Assembly (NCBI RefSeq): GCF_003202435.1
Contig: NZ_QJHK01000014.1
Span: 1 to 64,000, forward strand
DNA from: Flavobacterium cheongpyeongense
GTDB lineage: Bacteria > Bacteroidota > Bacteroidia > Flavobacteriales > Flavobacteriaceae
Direction of reading: 5' to 3'
DNA: 64,000 nucleotides
Shown one piece after another: positions 16,123-25,989 of the stretch. The notes under the pieces are model-generated. The model did no database searches, was not told where the DNA came from, and saw only the letters and a program-made list of their open reading frames with translations. Both the position numbers and the translations under genes were made by a program. Numbering within the stretch: position 1 is the stretch's first letter; every line of letters starts with the position of its first letter.

Positions 16123-17121
16123 TTATGTTTTTTTTATCAGCAATATTAAATCGATTAGTCTTGATGAATAGCCTATTTCATTATCGTACCAGCCAACCAC
16201 TTTTACCATTTTATCAATGACAGAAGTTAGTAGTGAATCGAATAAACAGGAATGTGTATTGCCTATTACGTCTACTGATACGATTGGGTCTTCTGTGTAA
16301 TCTAATATGTTTTTTAAATATGTTTTTGATGCATTCTCAAAAGCATTATTAATTTCTTCAATAGTCACGGCTCGTTTTACATTGAACGTAATATCTGTTA
16401 AAGACCCGTCAGGAACCGGGACACGAATACCACAGCCACCAATTTTTTGATGTAGGTTAGGGAATATTTTTGTAAGTGCTTTAGCTGCTCCTGTTGTTGT
16501 CGGAACAATGGACTGGCTGGCTCCCCTCGCTCTTCTTAAATCTTTATGAGGCTGATCGTGTAAACTCTGGTCAGTTGTATAAGAATGAATTGTTGTAATA
16601 TAAGCCTGTTCGATACCACACAATTCATCAATTATTTTTATCATTGGAGCTGCATTGTTTGTCGTGCAGCTTGCATTCGAAACAATTTTTTCGTTCCCGT
16701 CTAAGATCCCTTCATTTACTCCTAAAACAACAGTTTTTATGGTGTCTACTTCAGACGGAGCTGAAAGTATTACTCTTTTTGCTCCGGCTTCAATATGTTT
16801 ATTTAATTCTTCATGGGTTTTATATTTTCCGGTAGATTCAATTACAAAATCAATATTGTGGTTTTTCCAGTCTAAATTCGAAATCTCTTTTTCGTGAAAA
16901 AATAAATACTGTTTTTTATCCACGATTATACTTTTTTCATCATGAGAAACGACAAAAGGCAGAACCCCATGTATGCTGTCGTATTTTATTAAATGCGACA
17001 TTGTTTTGTTATCTGCAATATCATTAATTGCAACGACTTCAATTTCAGGGTGGTTTATAAGTAATCGAAATAAATTTCTTCCAATTCTTCCAAAACCATT
17101 TATAGCAATTCTAGTTTTCAA
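16123..17121 (-). CDS. gap: Glyceraldehyde-3-phosphate dehydrogenase, type I
   Basis: A 332-residue enzyme of glycolysis/gluconeogenesis that converts glyceraldehyde 3-phosphate to 1,3-bisphosphoglycerate. It shows the NAD-binding start INGFGRIGRN, the catalytic Cys in SNASCTTNNAAP, the His in TIHSYTTDQ, and the C-terminal GWYDNEIGYS. It is full length and monocistronic. Flavobacteria often have more than one gap gene, so this need not be the main glycolytic copy. Confidence 0.95.
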   Translation of the reverse strand: MKTRIAINGFGRIGRNLFRLLINHPEIEVVAINDIADNKTMSHLIKYDSIHGVLPFVVSHDEKSIIVDKKQYLFFHEKEISNLDWKNHNIDFVIESTGKYKTHEELNKHIEAGAKRVILSAPSEVDTIKTVVLGVNEGILDGNEKIVSNASCTTNNAAPMIKIIDELCGIEQAYITTIHSYTTDQSLHDQPHKDLRRARGASQSIVPTTTGAAKALTKIFPNLHQKIGGCGIRVPVPDGSLTDITFNVKRAVTIEEINNAFENASKTYLKNILDYTEDPIVSVDVIGNTHSCLFDSLLTSVIDKMVKVVGWYDNEIGYSSRLIDLILLIKKT

Positions 17122-17182
17122 TTTTTAATCTGTTACTTCGTTTGATCGGTTAAACAAATTAAATATTAACCGAATAAGCTTT

Positions 17183-18049
17183 TTATAATATATGTTTTTG
17201 TGCTTTGTAAGATGAACGAACCAGAGGTCCGCTTTCTACATGACGAAATCCAAGTTCAAGGCCAAATTTTTCATATCTGGCAAATTGCTCAGGAGTAATA
17301 AACTCTTTTACGGGTAAATGTTTTTTACTTGGCTGTAAATATTGACCGATAGTTACTACATCAACATTTGCATTGCGTAAATCAGTCATGGTTTGAAAAA
17401 CTTCTTCTTCTGTTTCACCAAGTCCTAACATGATTCCGGATTTGGTTCTGTTGATTCCCTTTTCTTTTAAGTAACGTAGGACCTCTAAGCTGCGGTCATA
17501 TTTTGCCTGAATACGGACTTCCCGGGTCAGTCTGCGAACTGTTTCCATGTTGTGGGAAACAACTTCCGGATTCGCTTCTACAATTCGGTCCAGATTTCTT
17601 TCGATTCCCTGAAAATCAGGAATTAGGGTTTCGAGAGTTGTGTTAGGGTTCATTCTGCGGATTGCTTTTACAGTTTCTATCCAGATAATAGAACCTCCGT
17701 CTTTCAAATCATCTCTGTCAACACTGGTAATTACGGCATGCTTGATGTTCATTATTTTGATAGATCGGGCCACTTTTTCAGGTTCGTCCCAGTCTACAGT
17801 TTCGGGTCTTCCGGTTTTTACACCGCAAAAGCCACAAGAACGGGTGCATACATTTCCTAAAATCATAAAAGTTGCTGTGCCTTCTCCCCAGCATTCTCCC
17901 ATGTTTGGGCAACTTCCTGAGGTGCAGATAGTGTTTAGGCTATATTTGTCTACCAAACCACGAAGTTCAGTATATTTTTGACCAATTGGAAGCTTCACTT
18001 TTAACCATTTAGGCTTTCCGGCTGGTATATTTTCTATTGCGGTTTCCAT
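17183..18049 (-). CDS. lipA: Lipoyl synthase
   Basis: A 288-residue radical-SAM enzyme that inserts two sulphurs into octanoyl groups on lipoyl domains. The auxiliary cluster ligands are seen in [12 protein letters not shown], the radical-SAM cluster in CTRSCGFC, and the conserved C-terminal Ser in RSSYKAQ. The length is normal. Neighbouring gap is on the same strand but 61 bases away. Confidence 0.96.
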   Translation of the reverse strand: METAIENIPAGKPKWLKVKLPIGQKYTELRGLVDKYSLNTICTSGSCPNMGECWGEGTATFMILGNVCTRSCGFCGVKTGRPETVDWDEPEKVARSIKIMNIKHAVITSVDRDDLKDGGSIIWIETVKAIRRMNPNTTLETLIPDFQGIERNLDRIVEANPEVVSHNMETVRRLTREVRIQAKYDRSLEVLRYLKEKGINRTKSGIMLGLGETEEEVFQTMTDLRNANVDVVTIGQYLQPSKKHLPVKEFITPEQFARYEKFGLELGFRHVESGPLVRSSYKAQKHIL

Positions 18050-18260
18050 ACATTAAAATTGAATTACAAATATACGTAAAGTTGTAGAAGTTAAGATACT
18101 GTCTAATTATTATCTTATCGATTTTATTGGTTAATTATCTGTAATTTGTTAATTTTATACGATAAATTAACTACTAATTTTAATAATGTATTGATTTAGT
18201 GGTTCTTTTAACTGTTAAAAGAAAAAAAATATAAAACAGTTTATATTTTTTAGTTCTAAG

Positions 18261-18268
18261 TATATTTG
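18261..18268 (+). promoter_or_regulatory. -7 promoter element (TATATTTG) of the M48 protease gene
   Basis: It is an exact match to TAnnTTTG, 28 bases before the start codon at 18296. A clear -33 element is not obvious. Confidence 0.55.
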
Positions 18269-18295
18269 TGCTGTTAATTTAAATCTAAAATAAGA

Positions 18296-19156
18296 ATGAA
18301 AAATAAATTTATAGTTTTAGGAATTTTGTTTGCTTCTTTTGGGGTGTGTCAAATGAATGCACAAATTAATTTAGGAGAAAAGGCAATTGGGGCACTTCAA
18401 AAAGGAGTAACCAGTTTTACTTTGACGAATGCTGATGCTGCAAAATTATCTAAAGAAGCGGTTGATAAAATGGATGCTGAGCACGAAGTGGCTGGTCCAA
18501 ATGATGGGTATACTTTACGATTAAACAGGCTTTTTGGGAAACATACTGCTGGTGAAGGTTATACCCTAAATTATAAAGTTTATAAATTAAAAGAGGTTAA
18601 TGCGTTTGCTACTGCTGATGGAAGTGTGAGAGTATATTCAGGTTTAATGGATATTATGGATGATAACGAATTATTGGCGGTAATTGGTCACGAAATTGGC
18701 CATGTTGCCAATAATGACTCGAGGGATGCCATGCGGGCTGCTTATCAAAAAGAAGCCCTGATAGATGGGGTTTCATCTCAGTCTGCTACTGTTTCAACTG
18801 TCACAGACAGTCAGTTAGGAAAAATAGGAAGTGCTATGATTGATAGTAAGCATAGTCGTAAACAAGAAGCCGAAGCTGATTTGTTCTCTTATGATTTTAT
18901 GAAAAAAAACGGTTATAATGTGAATGCTGAAGAATCTGCATTCAGGATTTTGGCCAAAATGAGTGAAGGTACTGAGGCATCATTCTTAGATAAGATGATG
19001 AGTTCGCATCCGGATTCAAAACAAAGAGCAGAAGATGCTAAAAAAAGAGCTGAGAAAGATGGGGTTTATAAAGCTTATGTACAGCAAAAAATTGTAAATA
19101 CAGTACCGGCTGCAAAAGCAAAGACGAAAAAAAAGACTACGACAAAAAAGAAATAA
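18296..19156 (+). CDS. Secreted M48-family metallopeptidase
   Basis: A 286-residue zinc protease. It has an N-terminal signal peptide (about 1-22, ending NAQ), the zinc motif HEIGH at 132-136 and the third ligand Glu in KQEAEAD. It resembles the periplasmic BepA/LoiP group that acts in outer-membrane quality control, but without TPR repeats. The last 15 residues are almost all Lys and Thr, an unusual basic tail. It has its own promoter and terminator. Confidence 0.92.
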   Translation: MKNKFIVLGILFASFGVCQMNAQINLGEKAIGALQKGVTSFTLTNADAAKLSKEAVDKMDAEHEVAGPNDGYTLRLNRLFGKHTAGEGYTLNYKVYKLKEVNAFATADGSVRVYSGLMDIMDDNELLAVIGHEIGHVANNDSRDAMRAAYQKEALIDGVSSQSATVSTVTDSQLGKIGSAMIDSKHSRKQEAEADLFSYDFMKKNGYNVNAEESAFRILAKMSEGTEASFLDKMMSSHPDSKQRAEDAKKRAEKDGVYKAYVQQKIVNTVPAAKAKTKKKTTTKKK

Positions 19157-19178
19157 GAGTCTCGAAATAAGTAACAGG

Positions 19179-19211
19179 TCCGATAAATCTTCTGAGATTT
19201 ATCGGGCTTTT
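19179..19211 (+). terminator. Intrinsic terminator after the M48 gene
   Basis: The stem CCGATAAATCT/AGATTTATCGG (19180-19190 with 19195-19205) has a TCTG loop and is followed by CTTTTTC. It may also serve the convergent gene that ends at 19215. Confidence 0.85.
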
Positions 19212-19214
19212 TCT

Positions 19215-19595
19215 TTAGCCTAAAACGTGATGTGCCAACACTTTTTGAACTTCATATACATTTACCGATTTGTTAAATTGTTTTACAATGCTCGGTTGCA
19301 GTTCACTTGAAACCCAGATTTTTAATTCGGCATCAAGTTCAAAAGTCCCGGCAGTTTCAACACTAAATCGGGTAATGCTTTTGTATGAAATTGATTTGTA
19401 TTCCGTTTTACTGCCTGTTATACCTTGTACGTCAACTAAAATTAATCTTTTATTGGTGAATATAAAAGTGTCCCTGATTAATTTAAAGCCCATTTCGATT
19501 TCTTCATGGTCAGTTAAAAGTTGCCCGTATTTTTTAAGTAAATCATCCTGGCTTACTGAACCTGCGTTTCCAAGGATAGCTGAAAATATTCCCAT
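19215..19595 (-). CDS. Bacterial PH-domain protein
   Basis: A 126-residue cytoplasmic protein of the bacterial pleckstrin-homology type (YvbH/bPH_1-like). The run DTFIFTNKRLILVDVQGITGSKTEY followed by an SISYKSITRFSVET strand pair is the family hallmark. There is no membrane segment. The ligand and role are unknown. It appears monocistronic. Confidence 0.85.
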   Translation of the reverse strand: MGIFSAILGNAGSVSQDDLLKKYGQLLTDHEEIEMGFKLIRDTFIFTNKRLILVDVQGITGSKTEYKSISYKSITRFSVETAGTFELDAELKIWVSSELQPSIVKQFNKSVNVYEVQKVLAHHVLG

Positions 19596-19737
19596 TTTTT
19601 TTAGTTTTTAAAATTAATACATAGTGTTTTAAACAGTTGTAAAAGTAATTAAAATATACATAACATATTTTCAGTCATTGAGCTATTAAGTCAATTGGGT
19701 ATTTTGACTACAGATGATTTTAAAGCAAATAAGGCAT

Positions 19738-19768
19738 AAAAAAAGCAGAACTTAAATTCTGCTTTTTT
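19738..19768 (-). terminator. Intrinsic terminator of the tonB-like gene
   Basis: The arms AAAAAAGCAGAA (19739-19750) and TTCTGCTTTTTT (19757-19768) form a hairpin with T runs on both strands, just after the stop codon at 19775 on the minus strand. Confidence 0.85.
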
Positions 19769-19774
19769 GTATTA

Positions 19775-20617
19775 TTATTCCATTTCTGTTTTTATCGTTA
19801 TCGGAAGATTGTATGCTGTTCGCACTGGTTTTCCTTCCAGTATTCCTGGAGTCCATTTTGTTTTTAATGATTTCAGAACACGTATAGCTTCTTTGCCTAA
19901 TCCATAACCGGGATCGTTTTTTACTGTAATATCAGTCATTGAGCCGTCTTTTTCAATTACAAAAGAAACATATACTCTCAATGTTTTTTCAGCATCCAGT
20001 TCAGGTCTGTTAAAATTATTTCCAACGTAAGTGTAAAATTTACTCATTCCGCCTGGGAATTCAGGCATTTTGTCTAAAACAGCTGTGCTGACTACGGTAT
20101 TTCCATTATCTGTTGTCCCTGGTTGGGTTCCTGCTCCGTTTCCATTTCCTGAAACGGGCATTGCATTAATGGCCGTACCTGTTCCTGTAGATGTGTGGTC
20201 TACAACTGGAACATTTTCTATGTTTGGGGCAATATTTTCTACAGCATCCTGAGTAGTTGAAACAACAGGATTTATTAATTGACTTGCATCAGTTACCTCT
20301 TTCATAGCTTGTTGTTCCTGTACTGGTGGTGCTATTGGTTCGTCTGTTTTTGGCTGCACAATTGTTGGGTCCATATTTACCGGAATTAATGGGTCATCAA
20401 AAATTCTAGGTGGTGCGATTACTGGATCGCCAGACCTGAATTTGTTGATTACAACAGAGGTAGTTCCTATTGTAGCAATCACTAGCAGTGCCGTAAAAAG
20501 TGCGGTAACTGTTGTTTTGGTATTCTCCTGACGTAATTGGTACGCGCCGTACTCTTTGTTTTTGTTTTCGAAAACAAGATCAGTCCATTTGGTTTCGTAA
20601 AGGCTTAATTTAGACAT
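19775..20617 (-). CDS. TonB-type energy transducer
   Basis: A 280-residue protein. It has a short cytoplasmic start (MSKLSLYETKWTDLVFENKN), one transmembrane helix (about 37-56), a Pro-rich periplasmic linker and a C-terminal TonB domain (about 195-280, PEFPGGMSKFYTYV to YNLPITIKTE). It would couple proton-motive force to outer-membrane receptors. An in-frame ATG at 20695 would add 26 residues, but MSKLSLYETKW is the typical start in flavobacterial relatives, so I chose 20617. No exbB or exbD is near. Confidence 0.9.
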   Translation of the reverse strand: MSKLSLYETKWTDLVFENKNKEYGAYQLRQENTKTTVTALFTALLVIATIGTTSVVINKFRSGDPVIAPPRIFDDPLIPVNMDPTIVQPKTDEPIAPPVQEQQAMKEVTDASQLINPVVSTTQDAVENIAPNIENVPVVDHTSTGTGTAINAMPVSGNGNGAGTQPGTTDNGNTVVSTAVLDKMPEFPGGMSKFYTYVGNNFNRPELDAEKTLRVYVSFVIEKDGSMTDITVKNDPGYGLGKEAIRVLKSLKTKWTPGILEGKPVRTAYNLPITIKTEME

Positions 20618-20774
20618 AGTAATTAGATTTAAAAGGTTAAGTAACATTAAATCATAAGCATAACAGGTTTTTAGTTTGACTAATAACGAAAACAAAGAAC
20701 GTTTGGTATGTGAAATGTTTGGTTTTTTAAGAATAAAACTATTGATGTCCTATTCTTTTATTAAAGATAGTAAA

Positions 20775-21326
20775 TTATCGATTACGTTCGATAATTTCTG
20801 CTAATAATTTTTTAGCACGAAGGAGTTTTACTTTTACATTGCTTAAAGGCTCATTGATTTTGAGTGCAATTTCCTGATACGTCATTTCCTGAAAATAACG
20901 CAACTGAATCACTTCCTGATAGTGAGGTTTTAATTCTTTGATGCATAAAAGCAAACGGGATAAATTTTGTTCTTTAATCAGTGCATCTTCTGCAGAGGGA
21001 GTCGGATCGGCAATGTTGTATGCCTGCTGATCCTCATTGTCAGTGATCTCTATAAAAAGATTGGATTTCTTTTTACGGAGTAAATCAATGTAAACGTTTT
21101 TTGCAATGCTGATTAGCCAGGTGTTGAATTGAAATTCAGGGTTATAAGTTGCTATTTTATCGAAAGCTTTTGAGAAAGTTTCAATAGTAATGTCCTCTGC
21201 TACAGTTTCATTTTCTGTACGTTTTAGCATGAATCCGTACACTTTGTTCCAGTAAAAATCTAATAAAAAAGTGAAGGCGATTTGATCGCCTTTTTTTGCT
21301 TTTTCTATTTTAGAATTTATTTCCAA
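20775..21326 (-). CDS. ECF-type RNA polymerase sigma factor
   Basis: A 183-residue sigma-70 family factor with region 2 (about 20-90, with AEDITIETFSKAFDKI and FNTWLISIAKNVYIDLLRKK) and region 4 (about 120-175, with LRYFQEMTYQEIALKI and NVKVKLLRAKK). No anti-sigma gene is adjacent. Its 5' end overlaps the 3' end of the glycosyltransferase gene by 10 bases, so the two are co-transcribed. Confidence 0.93.
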   Translation of the reverse strand: MEINSKIEKAKKGDQIAFTFLLDFYWNKVYGFMLKRTENETVAEDITIETFSKAFDKIATYNPEFQFNTWLISIAKNVYIDLLRKKKSNLFIEITDNEDQQAYNIADPTPSAEDALIKEQNLSRLLLCIKELKPHYQEVIQLRYFQEMTYQEIALKINEPLSNVKVKLLRAKKLLAEIIERNR

Positions 21327-22423
21327 TTTGCTGGTTTTGAAAAAATATTAGTTATAAAGATATTGATTTGCGTGAATATAAGTATAATTTCTATAACAGG
21401 AAACCAAACTTTCAAATCATTTTCTTTTAATTTTCCGGCAGAAAATCCAATTACAATCCATGCTATCGTATATCGGGTTGCCAATAATGCCAATACAGTA
21501 ATCCATTGATATTGAAAAGTCAGTAATAGAATAACTAATAAAAAGAATAATAATTGTGAGCTATAAAAAAGACCTAATTGAATTTTATCAAAAAACTTAT
21601 AGTAATTTGCCGTAGCGACGTGCCTTCTTTTTTGGGTAAACCATTCTTTATATGTTTCTTTTGGTTTTGAATAAGTGAAACTTTCAGGCATGTATGCAAC
21701 TGTAGTGTTTGTTTTGTTTGCCGCCTGGTTTACAAATAAATCATCGTCACCAGAACGGATCTGGATATGCTCAATAAAGCCATTTACATTAAAAAACTCT
21801 TCTTTTTTGTAGGCTAAATTTCTTCCTACTCCCATGTATGGAAGTCCTATTTTTGCCCATGAAAAATATTGCATTGCTGTAAGAACCGTTTCAAAACGAA
21901 TAATTTTATTCAGTAAGGAACGTTCTGTTTTTTCATAACCTCCGTATCCTAAAACGATAGTTTTATTCATTGTAAATTGAGAAGTCATGGCAGTAATCCA
22001 TTCTGTTGAAGCAGGATGACAATCAGCATCGGTAAATAACAAATATTCTTTTGTAGAAGCTTTTATACCTAATGTTAAGGCATATTTTTTATTCCCCCAA
22101 AAAGCTTCGTTGTTTTTTACTTTAACTAGTCGAATGTTTGAATATTTTTCTTCAAATTGTTCAAAAACTTCTAAGGTTTCATCATTTGATGCATCATCAA
22201 TTAAAACAATTTCAAAATCAGGATAATTCTGTTCTGCCAGTAATGGAATATACTTTTTTACATTTTCTTCTTCGTTTTTTGCGCAGACAATTACTGAAAC
22301 CGGAAGTTTTTTTTGCGTAATAGTTTGGGGTTTACCGAAGGCGAACTTTCCAAAAATCCCTAAGTAGTAAAATATTTGTATAAATACAACAGCAATAAAG
22401 AAGTAAAGTGAAAATATAAGCAT
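21317..22423 (-). CDS. Membrane-bound family 2 glycosyltransferase
   Basis: A 368-residue inverting glycosyltransferase. It has an N-terminal membrane helix (about 2-22), a GT-A domain with VIVCAKNEEENV, LIDDASNDETLE and the metal-binding LFTDADCHPAS, an SGDDDLFVNQ motif, QKRRH acceptor-site motif, and C-terminal membrane helices (about 285-360). The layout resembles polysaccharide or glycolipid synthases. The substrate is unknown. Confidence 0.9.
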   Translation of the reverse strand: MLIFSLYFFIAVVFIQIFYYLGIFGKFAFGKPQTITQKKLPVSVIVCAKNEEENVKKYIPLLAEQNYPDFEIVLIDDASNDETLEVFEQFEEKYSNIRLVKVKNNEAFWGNKKYALTLGIKASTKEYLLFTDADCHPASTEWITAMTSQFTMNKTIVLGYGGYEKTERSLLNKIIRFETVLTAMQYFSWAKIGLPYMGVGRNLAYKKEEFFNVNGFIEHIQIRSGDDDLFVNQAANKTNTTVAYMPESFTYSKPKETYKEWFTQKRRHVATANYYKFFDKIQLGLFYSSQLLFFLLVILLLTFQYQWITVLALLATRYTIAWIVIGFSAGKLKENDLKVWFPVIEIILIFTQINIFITNIFSKPANWK

Positions 22424-22506
22424 TTGATTTTATGGTCTTTTAATTTCTGAATCTTGCGAGCGCAAATGTACTTATGAATTCGTAATTTTCAATGGTTAAA
22501 ACCGAT

Positions 22507-23121
22507 TTACTTTCGGCATTTTGACATTTCTTTCGCAACGGCAATAGCCTGAGGGTTTTCGGTTTTCTCTAATTCCGAAATTATGTTTTTATAATTATGA
22601 TCATCACGGTTTTGTGACAGTTTTTTTGTGGCCTCAATTTCATCTATTTCAATCTCAAAACCAAAAATTCCTCTTGCTTCGCGCATCGTTTTTGCAGATA
22701 AGTTTTCTATGCGAACAGGGTTTTCTGAATTTGCTTCATATTTATCAACTAATTTTTTAAGCTGTTCTATTGAAGTTGCTTCATCTACAATTTTAATTCT
22801 TCCGTAAACATGCACAGCTATATAATTCCAGGTTGGTACATTTTCATGATCGTACCAGGAAGACGAGATATAGGAATGTGGACCGGTAAACACAACCAAA
22901 ACCTGATCGTTTTCTGCAAATCCCTGTGCCTGCGGATTTAGTTTTGAAAGATGTCCCTGCAGAATTTCTTTTCCGACAGCGTTTACCTCAAGTTCTATCG
23001 GAATATGGGTTGCGCATAATCTCCCATTTGTCTGATTAATCAAAATTCCAAAACTGTTTTCTTTTAAAAAAGTTCTGATTTCTTCCTTATTTTCGTTTTT
23101 GTATAAATCTGGTGTGTACAT
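22507..23121 (-). CDS. FMN-binding PaiB-family protein
   Basis: A 204-residue protein of the FMN_bind_2 (PaiB) family. Family-typical features are the start MYTPDLYKNEN, THIPIEL, the FTGPHSYISSSWY segment and the NYIAVHVYGR strand. PaiB proteins have been described as negative regulators of sporulation and degradative enzymes in Bacillus, but most members are probably flavin-binding enzymes. It follows a GNAT acetyltransferase gene on the same strand (13 bases), as paiA precedes paiB in Bacillus. Confidence 0.9.
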   Translation of the reverse strand: MYTPDLYKNENKEEIRTFLKENSFGILINQTNGRLCATHIPIELEVNAVGKEILQGHLSKLNPQAQGFAENDQVLVVFTGPHSYISSSWYDHENVPTWNYIAVHVYGRIKIVDEATSIEQLKKLVDKYEANSENPVRIENLSAKTMREARGIFGFEIEIDEIEATKKLSQNRDDHNYKNIISELEKTENPQAIAVAKEMSKCRK

Positions 23122-23134
23122 TTGTTTGATTTTT

Positions 23135-23593
23135 TTATATCAAAGATTTTCCAAAACAAACCGCTTCAGATCGATTTACATATTTTCCGTAATTTGGAAT
23201 TACTTTATATCCTTGTTTTTGATAAAATTGCACAGCTTCATTGTTTTTTAAACGTGTCTCTAAAACTAAATTTCTAAAACCAATATCTTTAGCTTTTTCT
23301 TCGAGATAACTCAAAATAGTCTGCCCGATTTTCCTTCGCGGAAATTTTGCATACATTCGTTTTATTTCTGCCGTATTTTCATTAATTGCTCTAAAGGCTC
23401 CGCAGCCTACAATTTCATTATTTAAAGAAGCAACAACAAATAGAAATTTTGGATTGTTGTTTTGCCAGTCTGTGAAAGAGTTTTTCCCGTCGCTCCCAAA
23501 ACGTTTAAATAAATCTGCTGATAATTCTTCTGTAATGCCAAGAGCCTTTTTGTCGTTTGGATCAACTGGAAGTATAGAAAGAATATTGGTCAT
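23135..23593 (-). CDS. GNAT-family N-acetyltransferase
   Basis: A 152-residue acetyl-CoA-dependent acetyltransferase. The acetyl-CoA binding motif A is seen in IKRMYAKFPRRKIGQTILSYLE, and the C-terminal motif B in NNEAVQFYQKQGYKVI. The acceptor is unknown. It is 13 bases upstream of the PaiB-like gene and probably co-transcribed with it. Confidence 0.88.
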   Translation of the reverse strand: MTNILSILPVDPNDKKALGITEELSADLFKRFGSDGKNSFTDWQNNNPKFLFVVASLNNEIVGCGAFRAINENTAEIKRMYAKFPRRKIGQTILSYLEEKAKDIGFRNLVLETRLKNNEAVQFYQKQGYKVIPNYGKYVNRSEAVCFGKSLI

Positions 23594-23636
23594 GTTTAAA
23601 TTCGTTATTTTTAAGAATGAGTTTTGCAGGAAAAAG

Positions 23637-24650
23637 TTAGATCACATTCACTTCAGCTTCAATATGAATACCAAAAGTTTCAAAAACCGTTTTTTGAACC
23701 TGTTTTGAAACTGCCAAAATTTCCTGTCCGGTCGCATTTCCATAATTTACTAAAACCAAAGCCTGATTTTTGTGAACCCCGGCATCGCCAAAACGTTTTC
23801 CTTTAAAACCGGCTTGTTCAATCAGCCATCCGGCCGGAACTTTTACTTCTGTTTCTGAAACTTCATAAAATTTCATTTCCGGGAATTTTTTGTGGATTTT
23901 CTCGAAATCAGATTTTAATAAAATTGGGTTTTTAAAGAAACTTCCGCTATTTCCTAATTCTTTCGGATCCGGTAATTTGCTTTGTCTGATAGTGATTACG
24001 GCGTTGCTGACGTCTTTTAAAGTTGGTTGGGTAATGTTGTTTTTTGACAATTCAGCCAAAATATCACCATAAGATGTATTGATTTTATGATTGTGTTTTG
24101 TTAATTTATAAACAACCGAAGTAATAATATATTGATCCTTTACTTCATGTTTAAAGATGCTTTCGCGATATCCAAAATTACATTCAGCGTTTGTGAAAGT
24201 TTTCATTTCCTGAGATTCAATGTTGATAGCTTCACAAGAAACAAATGTATCTTTAATTTCGGTTCCGTAAGCACCAATATTCTGAACCGGAGTGGTACCC
24301 ACGTTTCCCGGAATCAGGGACATGTTTTCTAATCCACCAAAATTATTGTCAATTGTATACAGTACGAAATCGTGCCATACTTCACCTGCCTGACTTTCTA
24401 TCCATACAAAATCATTATCTTCTTTAATTATTTCTTTGCCTTTTAAATCGATATGAATGACTAAAGCATCAATATCTTTAGTTAAAAGCATATTGCTGCC
24501 GCCTCCTAAAATGAATTTTTTTTCGTTTTTGTTTGCTGACAAAACCCTTTTCAATTCCTCAACAGAATGAACTGCAATAAATTGTCTGGCTTTGGCTTCA
24601 ATGCCAAAAGTATTATAGTTTTTTAAAGAAAAATTGGATTGGATTTCCAT
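23637..24650 (-). CDS. murB: UDP-N-acetylmuramate dehydrogenase
   Basis: A 337-residue FAD enzyme that reduces UDP-GlcNAc enolpyruvate to UDP-MurNAc in peptidoglycan synthesis. It has the FAD-binding run KFILGGGSNMLL and IPGNVGTTPVQNIGAYG, the catalytic Ser in NSGSFFKNPI, and the end HIEAEVNVI. It is a type I (long) MurB. Confidence 0.96.
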   Translation of the reverse strand: MEIQSNFSLKNYNTFGIEAKARQFIAVHSVEELKRVLSANKNEKKFILGGGSNMLLTKDIDALVIHIDLKGKEIIKEDNDFVWIESQAGEVWHDFVLYTIDNNFGGLENMSLIPGNVGTTPVQNIGAYGTEIKDTFVSCEAINIESQEMKTFTNAECNFGYRESIFKHEVKDQYIITSVVYKLTKHNHKINTSYGDILAELSKNNITQPTLKDVSNAVITIRQSKLPDPKELGNSGSFFKNPILLKSDFEKIHKKFPEMKFYEVSETEVKVPAGWLIEQAGFKGKRFGDAGVHKNQALVLVNYGNATGQEILAVSKQVQKTVFETFGIHIEAEVNVI

Positions 24651-24781
24651 GTTTAAAAAGGCTTTTGATATGAGTCCAAAAGTATGAATTATAATTTTTT
24701 ATTTCATCGGCAAATATGCAAAGTTTGCACAAAGTTCGATAAGCTTTGCGATCATAGTATAAATTTTAGCGAATCTTGCGG

Positions 24782-25843
24782 TTAAATGTCTCTGATACTC
24801 AGTAAATCATGATATTTATCCGCAATTACCTTCATATTAATATCATAATTAGCATTTTCCTCAACAAATTTTCTGTTTTGAAGAATAGCCTGATTTCGGG
24901 ATTCAGCATTTTCAAAAGACCAGATTAGTTCTTCTGCCAGCATTTTGATATTATCAATTTCAATTAATTCTCCGTTTTTACGATGTGTGATCCAGCTTTG
25001 ATTCCCGGGAATATCTGAAACAACGGGGTAACAATTGCAAGCCATCGCTTCAAATAAAGAAGCAGAAACGCCTTCGGTAATCGGCATGCTGATGTAGATA
25101 TTTGATTGCTGTAATAGTTTAGGAAGTTCTGTATTTGGAATACGTCCTGTAAAAATCACTTTATTCTCAATCTGGAGTGCTGTGGCTAAATCTTTTAAGT
25201 GTTGTAATCTTGTTCCGTCACCAACAATAGTCAGAGAAAAATCAATCCCTTTTTGGTTCAAAATTCCAAAAGCTTTTAAAATCGAATCATGTCGGTATTC
25301 AGGCTGAAGTGAGCGTGTAACAATGGCTTCAATTTTACCCGAATTATTTGTCGAAGGAGTAAAAAGCGATAAGTCAATTCCCTTTGGTAAAACCATAACT
25401 TTGTTCATGTCAACGCCAATTTCTCTCATCGAAATTGTCATGACCGGTCCCCATGCATGAATTAAATCCGCTTTTTTGAAAGCATATTTTTGAATGATTT
25501 TCTTAAAGGGATATAAAACAGAACCTTCCGGCCATAAATCTGTTCTTCCTTGTTGGGCAATGGCAATAGTTTCAGATCCGGATAAAGCGGCAAGAAAACC
25601 ATAACTGGTCGTTCTTTCAGCAATTACCATGTCCGGTTTTTCTTGCCTGATGATTTTACGGATAGTAATAGGAGAGAAGAGATACTCTGCTATGCGTTTG
25701 AAACGATTCAGTTTAGAATTGTTAGGCGTTTTAAGTTCCCACGTGATAATTTCAAAATCACCAAATTCTTTCAGACCTTTCATCCACGTAATTGCATCAG
25801 CGCGATACGATTCTCCAAGAAAAAGTATTTTTCTTTTTTTCAT
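24782..25843 (-). CDS. Family 4 glycosyltransferase
   Basis: A 353-residue retaining GT-B glycosyltransferase. The C-terminal donor domain shows the family run SMPITEGVSASLFEAMACNCYPVVSD (about 263-288) with the EX7E-like motif, preceded by a KGIDLSLF loop. There is no signal peptide, so it acts on the cytoplasmic face, probably in surface polysaccharide or lipopolysaccharide assembly. It is monocistronic. Confidence 0.9.
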   Translation of the reverse strand: MKKRKILFLGESYRADAITWMKGLKEFGDFEIITWELKTPNNSKLNRFKRIAEYLFSPITIRKIIRQEKPDMVIAERTTSYGFLAALSGSETIAIAQQGRTDLWPEGSVLYPFKKIIQKYAFKKADLIHAWGPVMTISMREIGVDMNKVMVLPKGIDLSLFTPSTNNSGKIEAIVTRSLQPEYRHDSILKAFGILNQKGIDFSLTIVGDGTRLQHLKDLATALQIENKVIFTGRIPNTELPKLLQQSNIYISMPITEGVSASLFEAMACNCYPVVSDIPGNQSWITHRKNGELIEIDNIKMLAEELIWSFENAESRNQAILQNRKFVEENANYDINMKVIADKYHDLLSIRDI

Positions 25844-25989
25844 TCTATATATTAAAAATTTGTCACGAATTTCACCAATTTAAGCGAATTAATTTGATTA
25901 AATCTGAGGATTTTTTTGCTACAGATTAATAAAGAGTAAAAGAATTTTACTGTATAGAAATAATCTGCGAGAATCTGTGAAAAACCAAA